DNA of 64,000 nucleotides from Streptomyces sp. AP-93 (GTDB taxonomy: Bacteria > Actinomycetota > Actinomycetes > Streptomycetales > Streptomycetaceae): the NCBI RefSeq assembly GCF_022808175.1, contig NZ_JALGBX010000025.1, forward strand, positions 1 to 64,000, in the 5' to 3' direction. Made by a program: the position numbers and the translations under genes. The notes beneath the pieces are model-generated. The model worked only from the letters and a program-made list of their open reading frames with translations. It was not told where the DNA came from and searched no databases. Below are positions 8,331 to 17,983 of this stretch, in pieces. How positions within the stretch are numbered: position 1 is the first letter of the stretch; the number at the start of each line of letters is the position of its first letter.

Positions 8331-10271
8331 TCACACCGCCCTCATCAGCAGGGTCGCGGCGATCAGGATCGCCGTGCCCCCGAACATCGAGACCGCGTAG
8401 CTGCGGGCGTAGCCGTTCTGCAGCTTGCGCAGCCGGCCCGACAGCCCGCCGACTCCGGCGGCCGTCCCGTTGACCACGCCGTCGACCAGGCTGTGGTCGA
8501 CGTAGACGAGGGAGCGGGTCAGGTGCTCCCCGCCGCGGACCAGGACCACGTGGTTGAAGTCGTCCTGGCAGAGGTCCCGCCGGGCCGCCCGGGTGAGGAG
8601 CGAGCCGCGCGGGGCGATGACCGGGACGGGCTTCCTGCCGTACATCACCCAGGCGACGGCGACACCGATGACGAGGACCACCATGGTGGCCAGCGTCACC
8701 GTCAGCGCGCTGACCGGCGGGTGGCCGTGCTCGTACCCGGTGACGGGCTCCAGCCAGCCCAGGAACCGGTCGCCGATCCCGAAGAACCCGCCCGCGAAGA
8801 CCGAGCCGAAGGCCAGGATGATCATCGGGATGGTCATGGACTTCGGGGACTCGTGCGGGTGCGGCATCTCGCCGGGGTGCGCCTCGACGCCGGGCTCCAC
8901 GCCGGGCGTCGTCTCCGGGTCCGGCGCCGGCTGCCAGCGCTTCTCGCCGAAGAAGGTGAGGAGCATGACCCGGGTCATGTAGAAGGCGGTGATCGCCGCG
9001 CCCAGCAGGGTCACCCCGCCGAGGATCCAGCCCTGGGTGCCGCCCTTCGCGAAGGCGGCCTCGATGATCATGTCCTTCGAGAAGAAGCCCGACAGGCCCG
9101 GGAAGCCGATGATGGCGAGGTACCCCAGCCCGAAGGTCACGAAGGTGACCGGCATGTACTTCCGCAGGCCGCCGTACTTGCGCATGTCGACCTCGTCGTT
9201 CATCCCGTGCATCACGGAACCGGCGCCGAGGAAGAGGCCCGCCTTGAAGAACCCGTGCGTGACCAGGTGCATGATCGCGAACACGTACCCGATGGGGCCG
9301 AGGCCGGCCGCCAGGATCATGTAGCCGATCTGCGACATCGTCGAGCCGGCGAGGGCCTTCTTGATGTCGTCCTTGGCGCAACCGACGATCGCACCGAAGA
9401 GGAGCGTGACGGCGCCGACGACGACCACCGCGGTCTGCGCGTCCGGCGCCCCGTTGAAGATGGCGCCCGAGCGGACGATCAGGTAGACGCCGGCGGTGAC
9501 CATGGTCGCCGCGTGGATGAGGGCCGAGACCGGGGTCGGGCCCTCCATCGCGTCGCCGAGCCAGGACTGCAGCGGCACCTGGGCCGACTTGCCGCACGCG
9601 GCGAGCAGCAGCAGCAGGGCGATCGCCGTCAGCGTGCCCTCGCCGGCCTCGGACACCGAGCCGAGGACCGGGCCGAAGGCGAAGGTGCCGAAGGTGGTGA
9701 ACATCAGCATGATGGCGATCGAAAGGCCCATGTCGCCGACCCGGTTGACCAGGAAGGCCTTCTTCGCGGCGGTGGCCGCGCTGGGCTTGTGCTGCCAGAA
9801 GCCGATGAGGAGGTACGAGGCGAGGCCCACGCCCTCCCAGCCGACGTACAGCAGGAGGTAGTTGTCGGCGATGACCAGGAGCAGCATCGCGGCGACGAAG
9901 AGGTTGAGGTAGCCGAAGAAGCGGCGGCGGCGCTCGTCGTGCTCCATGTACCCGATGGAGTACACGTGGATGAGCGTGCCCACCCCGGAGATCAGCAGGA
10001 CGAAGGTCATCGACAGCTGGTCGAGCTGGAAGCCGATGTCGGCCTGGAAGCCCTCCACCGGGATCCAGCTGAACAGCCGCTGGTGGAAGGTCCGGTCCTC
10101 GGCGCCCTTGCCGAGCATGTCGGCGAAGAGGGTGAGGCCGATGCCGAAGGAGACGGCGGCGAGCAGGGTGCCGATCCAGTGGCCGGTCTTGTCGAGACGG
10201 CGGCCGCCGCAGAGCAGCACCACCGCTCCGAGCAGGGGCGCTGCTACCAGCAGCGCGATCATGTTCTCCAC
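8331..10271 (-). CDS. nuoL: NADH-quinone oxidoreductase subunit L
   Basis: 646 aa. The largest antiporter-like subunit, carrying the long lateral helix that clamps the membrane arm. Signatures are FQLDQLSMTFVLLISG near residue 105, YVGWEGVGLASYLLIGFW with the channel Glu, and SAQVPLQSWLGDAMEGPTPVSALIHAATMV with the channel Lys. A loop of about 30 residues near residue 470 is His/Pro/Glu-rich (PHPHESPKS). The start is GTG at 10271, 9 nt beyond the nuoK stop. Confidence 0.95.
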   Translation of the reverse strand: MENMIALLVAAPLLGAVVLLCGGRRLDKTGHWIGTLLAAVSFGIGLTLFADMLGKGAEDRTFHQRLFSWIPVEGFQADIGFQLDQLSMTFVLLISGVGTLIHVYSIGYMEHDERRRRFFGYLNLFVAAMLLLVIADNYLLLYVGWEGVGLASYLLIGFWQHKPSAATAAKKAFLVNRVGDMGLSIAIMLMFTTFGTFAFGPVLGSVSEAGEGTLTAIALLLLLAACGKSAQVPLQSWLGDAMEGPTPVSALIHAATMVTAGVYLIVRSGAIFNGAPDAQTAVVVVGAVTLLFGAIVGCAKDDIKKALAGSTMSQIGYMILAAGLGPIGYVFAIMHLVTHGFFKAGLFLGAGSVMHGMNDEVDMRKYGGLRKYMPVTFVTFGLGYLAIIGFPGLSGFFSKDMIIEAAFAKGGTQGWILGGVTLLGAAITAFYMTRVMLLTFFGEKRWQPAPDPETTPGVEPGVEAHPGEMPHPHESPKSMTIPMIILAFGSVFAGGFFGIGDRFLGWLEPVTGYEHGHPPVSALTVTLATMVVLVIGVAVAWVMYGRKPVPVIAPRGSLLTRAARRDLCQDDFNHVVLVRGGEHLTRSLVYVDHSLVDGVVNGTAAGVGGLSGRLRKLQNGYARSYAVSMFGGTAILIAATLLMRAV

Positions 10272-10280
10272 AGCGACCCC

Positions 10281-10580
10281 TTACAGCTTCATCAGGCTGG
10301 CGTCGTCGACCGAGGCCGAGTGGCGGGTACGGAACAGCGACACGATGATCGCGAGGCCCACCACGACCTCGGCGGCGGCGACGACCATCGTGAAGAACGC
10401 GATGATCTGGCCGTCGAGGTTGCCGTGCATCCGGGAGAAGGTGACGAAGGCGAGGTTGCAGGCGTTGAGCATGAGCTCGACGCACATGAACAGCACGATC
10501 GCGTTCTTCCGGATCAGGACGCCCGCCGCACCGATGGTGAACAGCAGCGCGGACAGGTACAGGTAGTTGACCGGGTTCAC
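10281..10580 (-). CDS. nuoK: NADH-quinone oxidoreductase subunit K
   Basis: 99 aa, the usual size. A three-helix membrane subunit. The two buried glutamates of the family are present in LFMCVELMLNACNLAFVTF (Glu near residue 35) and VVAAAEVVVGLAIIV (Glu near residue 71). The GTG start at 10580 overlaps the nuoJ TGA. Confidence 0.95.
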   Translation of the reverse strand: MNPVNYLYLSALLFTIGAAGVLIRKNAIVLFMCVELMLNACNLAFVTFSRMHGNLDGQIIAFFTMVVAAAEVVVGLAIIVSLFRTRHSASVDDASLMKL

Positions 10581-11389
10581 TTCGAGGCCTCCTCACGGCC
10601 GAGCCGCTCGGACGACCGCTGCTCCAGGGCCTTCAGGTCGTCCAGGGCCTGGCCGGAGACGTCCCTGATCTGGCCGCGGGCGCGCAGCGTCTGGTTGACG
10701 GTGAGCTCGGAGGGGGTGCCGTCCGGCAGCAGGCCCGCGACGTCCACGGCGTTGTGCCGGGCGTAGACGCCGGGTGCGGGCAGCGGCGGGAGCTGTACGC
10801 CCTCGCGTACGCGGCGCTCGGCCAGTTCGCGCTGGGTGGCGGCCCGCTCGGTGCGCTCGCGGTGGGTGAGCACCATCGCGCCGACGGCCGCCGTGATCAG
10901 CAGGGCGCCGGTGAGCTCGAAGGCGAACACGTACTTGGTGAAGATCAGCGTGGCCAGGCCCTCGACGTGCCCGCCGGAGTTGATCCGGCCGAGTCCGTTG
11001 AAGTGGGTGAGCCTGGCGTTGCCGATGCCGGCGATCAGCAGGATGCCGAAGCCGAGTCCGCACAGGACGGCCAGCCAGCGCTGGCCCTTGATGGTCTCGG
11101 TCAGCGAGTCCGCGGCGGTGACGCCGACGAGCATGACGATGAAGAGGAAGAGCATCATGATCGCGCCGGTGTAGACGACGACCTGGACGATGCCGAGGAA
11201 GTACGCCCCGTTGGCGAGGTAGAAGACCGCCAGGATGATCATCGTCCCGGCCAGGCTCAGGGCGCTGTGCATGGCCTTCTTCATCAGGATCGTGGCCAGT
11301 GCGCCGATGACGGCGACCGTACCGAGGACCCAGAACTGCACTGCCTCACCGGAGGAGGTGAGCGTGGCGGCTGCGGCGATGGCGCTCAT
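10577..11389 (-). CDS. nuoJ: NADH-quinone oxidoreductase subunit J
   Basis: 270 aa. A five-helix membrane subunit that couples quinone reduction to the proton channels. Family signatures are ALATILMKKAMHSALSLAGTM near residue 30 and FLGIVQVVVYTGAIMMLFLFIVMLVG near residue 65, including the pi-bulge helix. It is longer than enterobacterial NuoJ (about 180 aa) because of a hydrophilic tail of about 100 residues after RERTERAA, a feature I associate with actinobacterial NuoJ. The ATG at 11389 overlaps the nuoI stop (ATGA). Confidence 0.95.
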   Translation of the reverse strand: MSAIAAAATLTSSGEAVQFWVLGTVAVIGALATILMKKAMHSALSLAGTMIILAVFYLANGAYFLGIVQVVVYTGAIMMLFLFIVMLVGVTAADSLTETIKGQRWLAVLCGLGFGILLIAGIGNARLTHFNGLGRINSGGHVEGLATLIFTKYVFAFELTGALLITAAVGAMVLTHRERTERAATQRELAERRVREGVQLPPLPAPGVYARHNAVDVAGLLPDGTPSELTVNQTLRARGQIRDVSGQALDDLKALEQRSSERLGREEASK

Positions 11390-12015
11390 GCCCCCACCCC
11401 CTCGGACGCGCTTTCGGAGGTCGCGGTCTCCGACGCGGTCTCGCCCTTGGAGACGGCCACCTGGCGGACCGTGCCGGGAGCCGCCCCGGTCACCAGCCCG
11501 CGGTAGTAGTCCGTGTCCTCGGCGCCGGGGAAGATCGAGTGCGGGGCCTCGACCATGCCCTCGGTCAGCCCGGAGAGCAGCTGCTCCTTGGTGTAGATGA
11601 GCGCTTCGCGGCTGGAGTCGGCCAGTTCGAACTCGTTCGTCATGGTCAGCGCCCGGGTCGGGCACGCCTCGACGCACAGCCCGCACAGGATGCAGCGGGC
11701 GTAGTTGATCTGGTAGACCGCGCCGTACCGCTCACCCGGGGAGTAGCGCTCCTCCTCGGTGTTGTCCGCGCCCTCGACGTAGATCGCGTCGGCGGGACAG
11801 GCCCAGGCGCACAGCTCGCACCCGATGCACTTCTCCAGACCGTCCGGGTGGCGGTTGAGCTGGTGCCGCCCGTGGAAGCGGGGTGCGGTGGTCTTTTCCT
11901 GCTCCGGGTACTGCTCGGTGAGGCGCTTCTTGAACATGGCCTTGAAGGTCACGCCGAAGCCGGCCACCGGGTTCTGCCACTTCTCGCCCTGCTCGGCGTC
12001 AGACTTGTCAGACAT
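11386..12015 (-). CDS. nuoI: NADH-quinone oxidoreductase subunit I (2x[4Fe-4S])
   Basis: 209 aa. A peripheral-arm ferredoxin-like subunit that passes electrons to NuoB. It has two complete 4Fe-4S motifs: C63-x2-C66-x2-C69-x3-C73 and C108-x2-C111-x2-C114-x3-C118. The last 35 residues are Ser/Glu/Thr-rich and look unstructured. The ATG at 12015 lies inside the end of nuoH, an 8-nt overlap. Confidence 0.96.
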   Translation of the reverse strand: MSDKSDAEQGEKWQNPVAGFGVTFKAMFKKRLTEQYPEQEKTTAPRFHGRHQLNRHPDGLEKCIGCELCAWACPADAIYVEGADNTEEERYSPGERYGAVYQINYARCILCGLCVEACPTRALTMTNEFELADSSREALIYTKEQLLSGLTEGMVEAPHSIFPGAEDTDYYRGLVTGAAPGTVRQVAVSKGETASETATSESASEGVGA

Positions 12016-13378
12016 TCTCAGCACCCTCCTCTCGGTCACTGTCAGTATTCGCCGCGCCACTGACAATGAGCTCCCGCTCACTGCGGGGCCGCCTGCGCGG
12101 TACGGGGGCCAGGTGCTGGCCGGGCTTGGGCGGTACGGGGAACCCGCCCGCCAGGGGGTCGAAGGGTTCGGCGGCCGAGGCCAGTTCGGCATCCGCGAGG
12201 GCCGTCTTCTCCTTCTTGTCGCGGAACAGGTCCGCGACGAAGGACAGCAGCAGGAGCGCGATGACCCCGCCGCCGACGTAGAGCACGATCTCCTGGAAGT
12301 CGTAGTTCTCGTTGCGCAGCGCCCGGACGGTGGCGACCAGCATCAGCCACACCAGGGAGACCGGGATCAGCACCTTCCAGCCGAGCTTCATCAGCTGGTC
12401 GTAGCGCACGCGGGGGAGCGTGCCGCGCAGCCAGATGAAGAAAAACAGCAGCAGCTGGACCTTGAGGACGAACCAGAGCATCGGCCACCAGCCGTGGTTC
12501 GCGCCCTCCCAGTACGTGGAGATCGGCGCCGGGGCCCGCCAGCCGCCCAGGAAGAGGGTGACGGAGACCGCGGAGACGGTGACCATGTTGACGTACTCGG
12601 CGAGCATGAACAGCGCGAACTTGATCGAGGAGTACTCGGTGTTGAAGCCGCCGACCAGGTCGCCTTCGGACTCCGGCATGTCGAAGGGGGCGCGGTTCGT
12701 CTCGCCGACCATCGTGATGACGTAGATGATGAAGGAGACCGGCAGCAGGATGATGTACCAGCGGTCCGCCTGGGCTTCGACGATCGCCGAGGTCGACATC
12801 GACCCGGAGTAGAGGAAGACCGAGGCGAAGGCCGCGCCCATCGCGATCTCGTACGAGATCATCTGCGCGCAAGAGCGCAGGCCGCCGAGCAGCGGGTACG
12901 TGGAGCCGGAGGACCAGCCCGCCAGCACGATGCCGTAGATGCCGACCGAGGCCACCGCGAGGATGTAGAGCATCGCGATGGGCAGGTCGGTCAGCTGCAT
13001 CGTGGTGCGCTGCCCGAAGATGGAGACCTCGTTGCCCGACGGGCCGAAGGGGATCACCGCGATGGCCATGAAGGCCGGGATCGCCGCGATGATCGGGGCC
13101 AGGACGTAGACGACCTTGTCGGCCCGCTTGACGATCAGGTCTTCCTTCAGCATGAGCTTCACGCCGTCGGCGAGCGACTGGAGCATGCCCCAGGGGCCGT
13201 GCCGGTTGGGGCCGATGCGCAGCTGCATCCAGGCGACGACCTTGCGCTCCCACACGATGGAGAAGAGCACGGTCACCATCAGGAAGGCGAAGCAGAACAC
13301 CGCCTTGACGACGACGAGCCACCAGACGTCCCTGCCGAACAGGGAGAGGTCTTCGGCGGCGATCTGAACGGTGTTCAC
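12008..13378 (-). CDS. nuoH: NADH-quinone oxidoreductase subunit H
   Basis: 456 aa. A membrane subunit that forms the quinone chamber with NuoB and NuoD. Signatures are ERKVVAWMQLRIGPNRHGPWG near residue 45, the acidic loop ETNRAPFDMPESEGDLVGGFNTEY, and LFFFIWLRGTLPRVRYDQLM. It has eight or more hydrophobic segments. It carries a cytosolic C-terminal tail of about 65 residues rich in Pro, Arg and Asp that is absent from the roughly 325-aa E. coli protein. The GTG start at 13378 overlaps the nuoG stop. Confidence 0.96.
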   Translation of the reverse strand: MNTVQIAAEDLSLFGRDVWWLVVVKAVFCFAFLMVTVLFSIVWERKVVAWMQLRIGPNRHGPWGMLQSLADGVKLMLKEDLIVKRADKVVYVLAPIIAAIPAFMAIAVIPFGPSGNEVSIFGQRTTMQLTDLPIAMLYILAVASVGIYGIVLAGWSSGSTYPLLGGLRSCAQMISYEIAMGAAFASVFLYSGSMSTSAIVEAQADRWYIILLPVSFIIYVITMVGETNRAPFDMPESEGDLVGGFNTEYSSIKFALFMLAEYVNMVTVSAVSVTLFLGGWRAPAPISTYWEGANHGWWPMLWFVLKVQLLLFFFIWLRGTLPRVRYDQLMKLGWKVLIPVSLVWLMLVATVRALRNENYDFQEIVLYVGGGVIALLLLSFVADLFRDKKEKTALADAELASAAEPFDPLAGGFPVPPKPGQHLAPVPRRRPRSERELIVSGAANTDSDREEGAENV

Positions 13379-15882
13379 GCGCCCACCTCCGCAGGGGAGT
13401 CGCTGGTGTCGGCGGGGGTGGCCGGGCCGATGCGGACCAGGGCCCCCGGGCGGGCTCCGGTGTCGGCGAGGACCCCGGAGCCGGTGGAGTTCATCGGGAG
13501 CCAGACCACCCGGTCGGGCATCTCGGTGATGCGCAGCGGCAGTTCCACGGAGCCGGCGGGGCCGGTGACCGCGAGGACGTCGCCGTTCTTGACGCCGGTC
13601 TCGGCTGCCGTGGCGGCCGACAGGCGGGCGGAGGCCTCGTGCCGGGTGCCGGCCAGGGCCTCGTCGCCGTCCTGCAGGAGCCCCTGGTCGAGGAGGAGCC
13701 GATGGCCGGCGAGGACGGCCTCGCCCGCGCCGGGCCGGGGCAGCAGCTCCCTGTCTCCGGACTGTCCGGCGGCGCGCTCCCCGGCCCACGGGCCGAGCCC
13801 GTCGAGCTCCCGGCGTACGGCGTGTACGTCGGGCAGCGCGATCGGCCGGTCGGCCGCGTCGGCCAGCATGTGCAGCACGCGGGAGTCGGCGGGGGCGAGG
13901 CGCCGGGTCATCTGCTCGGGCTTGAGCGCGGCCTCGAACGGCCGGACCCTGCCCTCCCAGTTGATGAACGCGCCCGCCTTCTCGGCGACGGCCGCGACCG
14001 GGAAGACCACGTCCGCGTGGTCGGTGACCTCGCCGGGCCGCAGTTCCAGGGAGACCACGAAGGCCTCCTGGAGCGCGATCCTGGCGCGGGCCGGATCCGG
14101 CAGGTCGGCGAGCTCGACGCCCGCGACCAGCAGGGCGGACAGCTCCCGGGTGGCGGCGGCCTCGACGATCTGGCCGGTGTCGCGGCCGTAGCGGTGCGGC
14201 AGCTCGTCCAGGCCCCAGGCGGCGGCGACCTCGTCACGGGCCCGCGGGTCGGTGGCGGGACGGGCGCCCGGCAGCAGGGACGGCAGCGCGCCCGCCTCGA
14301 CTGCGGCCCGCTCCCCGGCCCGGCGCGGGATCCACACCAGGGTGGCGCCGGTGGCGCCCGCGACCCGTACGGCCGCGGTCAGCGCGCCGGGCACGCCCGC
14401 GAGGCGCTCCCCCACGACGATGACCGCGCCGGGCAGGCGCAGCGCGTCGGAGGCGGCCTGGCCGCCGTCCTCCAGGCCGGTGTCGGAGGCCAGGGCGTTC
14501 AGCCACTCGGGCTCGGTGCCGGGGGCGGCGGCCAGCAGGGTGCCGCCCGCCTTCTCCAGGCCGCGCGTGGCGAACGGGGCGAGGGCGAAGGTCCGCTGCT
14601 TGTGCTTGCGGTGGGCCTTGCGCAGGCGCAGGAAGACCCCGGGGGCCTCCTCCTCGGCCTCGATGCCGACGAGGAGCACGGCCGGGGCCGCCTCCAGCGA
14701 GGCGTTGGTGACACCGTGTCCGTCGAGGTCCTTGCCGGTGCCCGCGACGGTGGCGGCCAGGAACTCGGTCTCCTCCGCGCTGTGCACCCGGGCCCGGAAG
14801 TCGATGTCGTTGGTGTCGAGCACGACCCGGGCGAACTTGGCGTACGCGTAGGCGTCCTCGACGGTGAGGCGTCCGCCGGTCAGCACTCCGGCCCGGCCGC
14901 GCGCGGCGGCCAGCCCGTTGGCGGCGGCCTCCAGGGCCTCGGGCCAGCTGGCCGGGGCCAGGATCCCGTCGGCGCCGCGCACCAGCGGGGTGGTGAGCCG
15001 GTCGGGGCGCTGCGCGTAGCGGAACCCGAAGCGGCCCTTGTCGCAGATCCACTCCTCGTTGACCTCGGGGTCGTCCGCGGCCATCCGGCGCAGGACCTTG
15101 CCGCGGCGGTGGTCGGTGCGCGTGGCGCAGCCGCCCGCGCAGTGCTCGCACACGCTCGGGGAGGAGACCAGGTCGAAGGGGCGGGAGCGGAACCGGTAGG
15201 CGGCCGAGGTGAGGGCGCCGACCGGGCAGATCTGGATGGTGTTGCCGGAGAAGTACGACTCGAAGGGGTCGCCCTCGCCGATGCCGACCTGCTGGAGCGC
15301 GCCGCGTTCCAGCAGCTCGATCATCGGGTCGCCGGCGATCTCGTTGGAGAAGCGGGTGCAGCGCGCGCACAGCACGCACCGCTCGCGGTCCAGCAGCACC
15401 TGCGTGGAGATCGGTACCGGCTTCTCGTACGTCCGCTTCCGGCCCTCGAAACGCGATTCGGCGTTTCCGTGGGACATCGCCTGGTTCTGCAGCGGGCACT
15501 CGCCGCCCTTGTCGCAGACCGGGCAGTCCAGCGGGTGGTTGATGAGCAGCAGCTCCATCACCCCGCGCTGGGCCTTGTCGGCGACCGGGGAGGTCAGCTG
15601 GGTCTTGACGACCATGCCGTCGGTGCAGGTGATGGTGCAGGAGGCCATCGGCTTGCGCTGGCCCTCGACCTCGACGATGCACTGGCGGCAGGCGCCGACC
15701 GGGGAGAGGAGGGGGTGGTCGCAGAACCGGGGGATCTCGATGCCGAGCTGTTCGGCGGCCCGGATGACCAGGGTCCCCTTGGGCACCGACAGTTCGATGC
15801 CGTCGATGGTCAGGGAGATCTGGTCCACGGGCGGGACCGCCGCTTCCCCGCCGCCGGAGGCCGCTGTTGTGGTCACGGTCAT
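13375..15882 (-). CDS. nuoG: NADH-quinone oxidoreductase subunit G
   Basis: 835 aa. The iron-sulfur subunit of the NADH-oxidising arm. The N-terminal 2Fe-2S domain has CDHPLLSPVGACRQC at about residues 54-68. It is followed by the His-ligated cluster region (HPLDCPVCDKGGECPLQ) and CVLCARC. A further set, CEHCAGGC with later Cys, begins the molybdopterin-oxidoreductase-like domain that fills the rest of the protein. That domain is degenerate as an enzyme and structural in complex I. The ATG at 15882 overlaps the nuoF stop. Confidence 0.95.
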   Translation of the reverse strand: MTVTTTAASGGGEAAVPPVDQISLTIDGIELSVPKGTLVIRAAEQLGIEIPRFCDHPLLSPVGACRQCIVEVEGQRKPMASCTITCTDGMVVKTQLTSPVADKAQRGVMELLLINHPLDCPVCDKGGECPLQNQAMSHGNAESRFEGRKRTYEKPVPISTQVLLDRERCVLCARCTRFSNEIAGDPMIELLERGALQQVGIGEGDPFESYFSGNTIQICPVGALTSAAYRFRSRPFDLVSSPSVCEHCAGGCATRTDHRRGKVLRRMAADDPEVNEEWICDKGRFGFRYAQRPDRLTTPLVRGADGILAPASWPEALEAAANGLAAARGRAGVLTGGRLTVEDAYAYAKFARVVLDTNDIDFRARVHSAEETEFLAATVAGTGKDLDGHGVTNASLEAAPAVLLVGIEAEEEAPGVFLRLRKAHRKHKQRTFALAPFATRGLEKAGGTLLAAAPGTEPEWLNALASDTGLEDGGQAASDALRLPGAVIVVGERLAGVPGALTAAVRVAGATGATLVWIPRRAGERAAVEAGALPSLLPGARPATDPRARDEVAAAWGLDELPHRYGRDTGQIVEAAATRELSALLVAGVELADLPDPARARIALQEAFVVSLELRPGEVTDHADVVFPVAAVAEKAGAFINWEGRVRPFEAALKPEQMTRRLAPADSRVLHMLADAADRPIALPDVHAVRRELDGLGPWAGERAAGQSGDRELLPRPGAGEAVLAGHRLLLDQGLLQDGDEALAGTRHEASARLSAATAAETGVKNGDVLAVTGPAGSVELPLRITEMPDRVVWLPMNSTGSGVLADTGARPGALVRIGPATPADTSDSPAEVGA

Positions 15883-17228
15883 GCGGTCACCTCCGTGTCG
15901 GCCCAGAGGGTCGACTTCTTGGGGTCGAAGGGGCAGCCCTTGCCCGTGATGTGCTGCTCGTACTCCGCGCGGAAGTACTTGAGCGAGGAGAAGATGGGGC
16001 TGGCGGCGCCGTCGCCGAGCGCGCAGAACGACTTGCCGTTGATGTTGTCGGCGATGTCGTTCAGCTTGTCGAGGTCGGACATGACCCCCTTGCCCGCTTC
16101 GATGTCGCGGAGCAACTGGACCAGCCAGTACGTGCCTTCGCGGCAGGGTGTGCACTTGCCGCAGGACTCGTGGGCGTAGAACTCGGTCCAGCGGGTCACC
16201 GCCCGCACCACGCAGGTCGTCTCGTCGAAGCACTGCAGGGCCTTGGTGCCGAGCATGGAGCCGGCCGCGCCGACGCCCTCGTAGTCGAGGGGGACGTCGA
16301 GGTGCTCCTCGGTGAACATCGGGGTGGAGGAGCCGCCCGGGGTCCAGAACTTCAGCCGGTGCCCGGGGCGCATGCCGCCGCTCATGTCGAGGAGCTGGCG
16401 CAGGGTGATCCCGAGCGGGGCCTCGTACTGGCCGGGGCCGACGACGTGCCCGGAGAGCGAGTACAGCGTGAAGCCGGGGGACTTCTCGGTCCCCATCGAC
16501 TTGAACCAGTCCTTGCCCTTGTTCAGGATCGCGGGAACCGAGGCGATGGACTCCACGTTGTTCACGACAGTGGGGCAGGCGTAGAGGCCCTCGACGGCGG
16601 GGAAGGGGGGACGCAGCCGGGGCTGGCCGCGGCGGCCTTCGAGGGAGTCCAGAAGGGCCGTTTCCTCGCCGCAGATGTAGGCGCCCGCGCCCGCGTGCAC
16701 GGTGATGTCGAGCTTCAGCCCGCTCCCGAGGATGTTTTCTCCGAGGTACCCGGCCTCGTAGGCCTCGCGGACCGCCTCGTGCAGGCGCCGCAGGACCGGC
16801 ACGGTCTCACCGCGCAGGTAGATGAAGGCGTGCTCCGAGCGGATCGCGTAGCAGGCGATGATCATTCCCTCGATGAGGGAGTGCGGGTTGGCGAAGAGGA
16901 GGGGGATGTCCTTGCAGGTTCCCGGCTCCGACTCGTCCGCGTTCACGACGAGGTAGTGCGGCTTGCCGTCGCCCTGCGGGATGAACTGCCACTTCATTCC
17001 GGTGGGGAAGCCTGCGCCGCCGCGTCCGCGCAGACCGGAGTCCTTCACGTAGGCGATCAGATCGTCCGGGGTCATGGCGAGGGCCTTGCGCAGGCCCTCG
17101 TAGCCCTCGTGGCGCCGGTAGGTCTCCAGCGTCCACGACTGCGGCTCGTCCCAGAACGCCGACAGGACGGGCGCGAGGAGCTTCTCCGGACTCGTTCCGT
17201 TCTTACTCAGTTCGGTGGACACGGTCAT
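15879..17228 (-). CDS. nuoF: NADH-quinone oxidoreductase subunit F (NADH-binding)
   Basis: About 449 aa. It binds NADH and FMN and carries the first 4Fe-4S cluster. The FMN/NADH loop RGRGGAGFPTGMKW is at about residues 67-80, with NADESEPGTCKD following and AGAGAYICGEETALL near residue 180. The cluster motif is ESCGKCTPCREGT near residue 354, with a distal Cys in the NGKSFCALGDGA segment. The ATG overlaps the last base of the nuoE stop (TGATG). Confidence 0.96.
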   Translation of the reverse strand: MTVSTELSKNGTSPEKLLAPVLSAFWDEPQSWTLETYRRHEGYEGLRKALAMTPDDLIAYVKDSGLRGRGGAGFPTGMKWQFIPQGDGKPHYLVVNADESEPGTCKDIPLLFANPHSLIEGMIIACYAIRSEHAFIYLRGETVPVLRRLHEAVREAYEAGYLGENILGSGLKLDITVHAGAGAYICGEETALLDSLEGRRGQPRLRPPFPAVEGLYACPTVVNNVESIASVPAILNKGKDWFKSMGTEKSPGFTLYSLSGHVVGPGQYEAPLGITLRQLLDMSGGMRPGHRLKFWTPGGSSTPMFTEEHLDVPLDYEGVGAAGSMLGTKALQCFDETTCVVRAVTRWTEFYAHESCGKCTPCREGTYWLVQLLRDIEAGKGVMSDLDKLNDIADNINGKSFCALGDGAASPIFSSLKYFRAEYEQHITGKGCPFDPKKSTLWADTEVTA

Positions 17229-17983
17229 CACTCCCCTCCCTCGATGGTGGCCTCGCCGCGCGGGTGCACGATCGGGGTGTGCGGGACCTCGCCGCGCGCG
17301 ATGCGCAGGCCGATCAGGGACGCGTGACCCGCGCCGCCACTGGCCTCGACCGCGCCCTCGCGCTCGTCCGGGAAGCCCGCCAGGATCCGGGCGGTCTCCT
17401 TGTACGTGCACAGCGGCGCGCCCCGGGTCGGCTCCACGGTGCGGCCGGCCAGCAGGTCGTCCACCATGGCCTTGGCGGACTCGGGGGTCTGGTTGTCGAA
17501 GAACTCCCAGTTGACCATCACCACGGGGGCGTAGTCGCAGGCCGCGTTGCACTCGATGTGTTCGAGGGTGACCTTGCCGTCGGCGGTGGTCTCGTTGTTG
17601 CCGACCCCGAGGTGCTCCTTGAGCTCCTCGAAGATGGCGTCGCCACCCATGACCGCGCACAGGGTGTTCGTGCACACGCCGACCTGGTAGTCCCCGGAGG
17701 GCCCCCGCCGGTACATCGTGTAGAAGGTCGCCACGGCCGTGACCTCGGCGGTCGTCAGGCCCAGCACCTCGGCGCAGAACCGGATGCCGGTGCGCGAGAC
17801 GTAGCCCTCCTCCGACTGGATGAGGTGGAGCAGCGGCAGCAGCGCGGAGCGGCTGTCGGGGTAGCGGGCGATGACCTCCTTCGCGTCCGCTTCGAGCCGG
17901 GCGCGCACGTCGGCCGGGAAGTCGGGTGCCGGAAGCTTGGGCATGCCCAGGCTCACCCCTGATACGGGCTGATTGGCCGTCAT
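17228..17983 (-). CDS. nuoE: NADH-quinone oxidoreductase subunit E (2Fe-2S)
   Basis: 251 aa, longer than the usual 165-180 because of a C-terminal extension after residue 190. A thioredoxin-fold 2Fe-2S subunit with ligands C104, C109, C145 and C149 (CTNTLC and CNAAC). It partners NuoF. The ATG at 17983 overlaps the nuoD stop (ATGA). The extension contains TRGAPLCTYKETARILAGFPDE, a conserved-looking patch that may contact NuoF or NuoG, though this is inferred. Confidence 0.95.
   Translation of the reverse strand: MTANQPVSGVSLGMPKLPAPDFPADVRARLEADAKEVIARYPDSRSALLPLLHLIQSEEGYVSRTGIRFCAEVLGLTTAEVTAVATFYTMYRRGPSGDYQVGVCTNTLCAVMGGDAIFEELKEHLGVGNNETTADGKVTLEHIECNAACDYAPVVMVNWEFFDNQTPESAKAMVDDLLAGRTVEPTRGAPLCTYKETARILAGFPDEREGAVEASGGAGHASLIGLRIARGEVPHTPIVHPRGEATIEGGE

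Noticed and set aside
6815..10766. Very long open frames on the plus strand opposite nuoK-nuoM (rich in Asp, Glu, Gln, Arg and His).
   Set aside because: They are mirror frames of highly biased GC-rich genes. They have no RBS or family motifs, and the opposite strand encodes recognisable complex I subunits.
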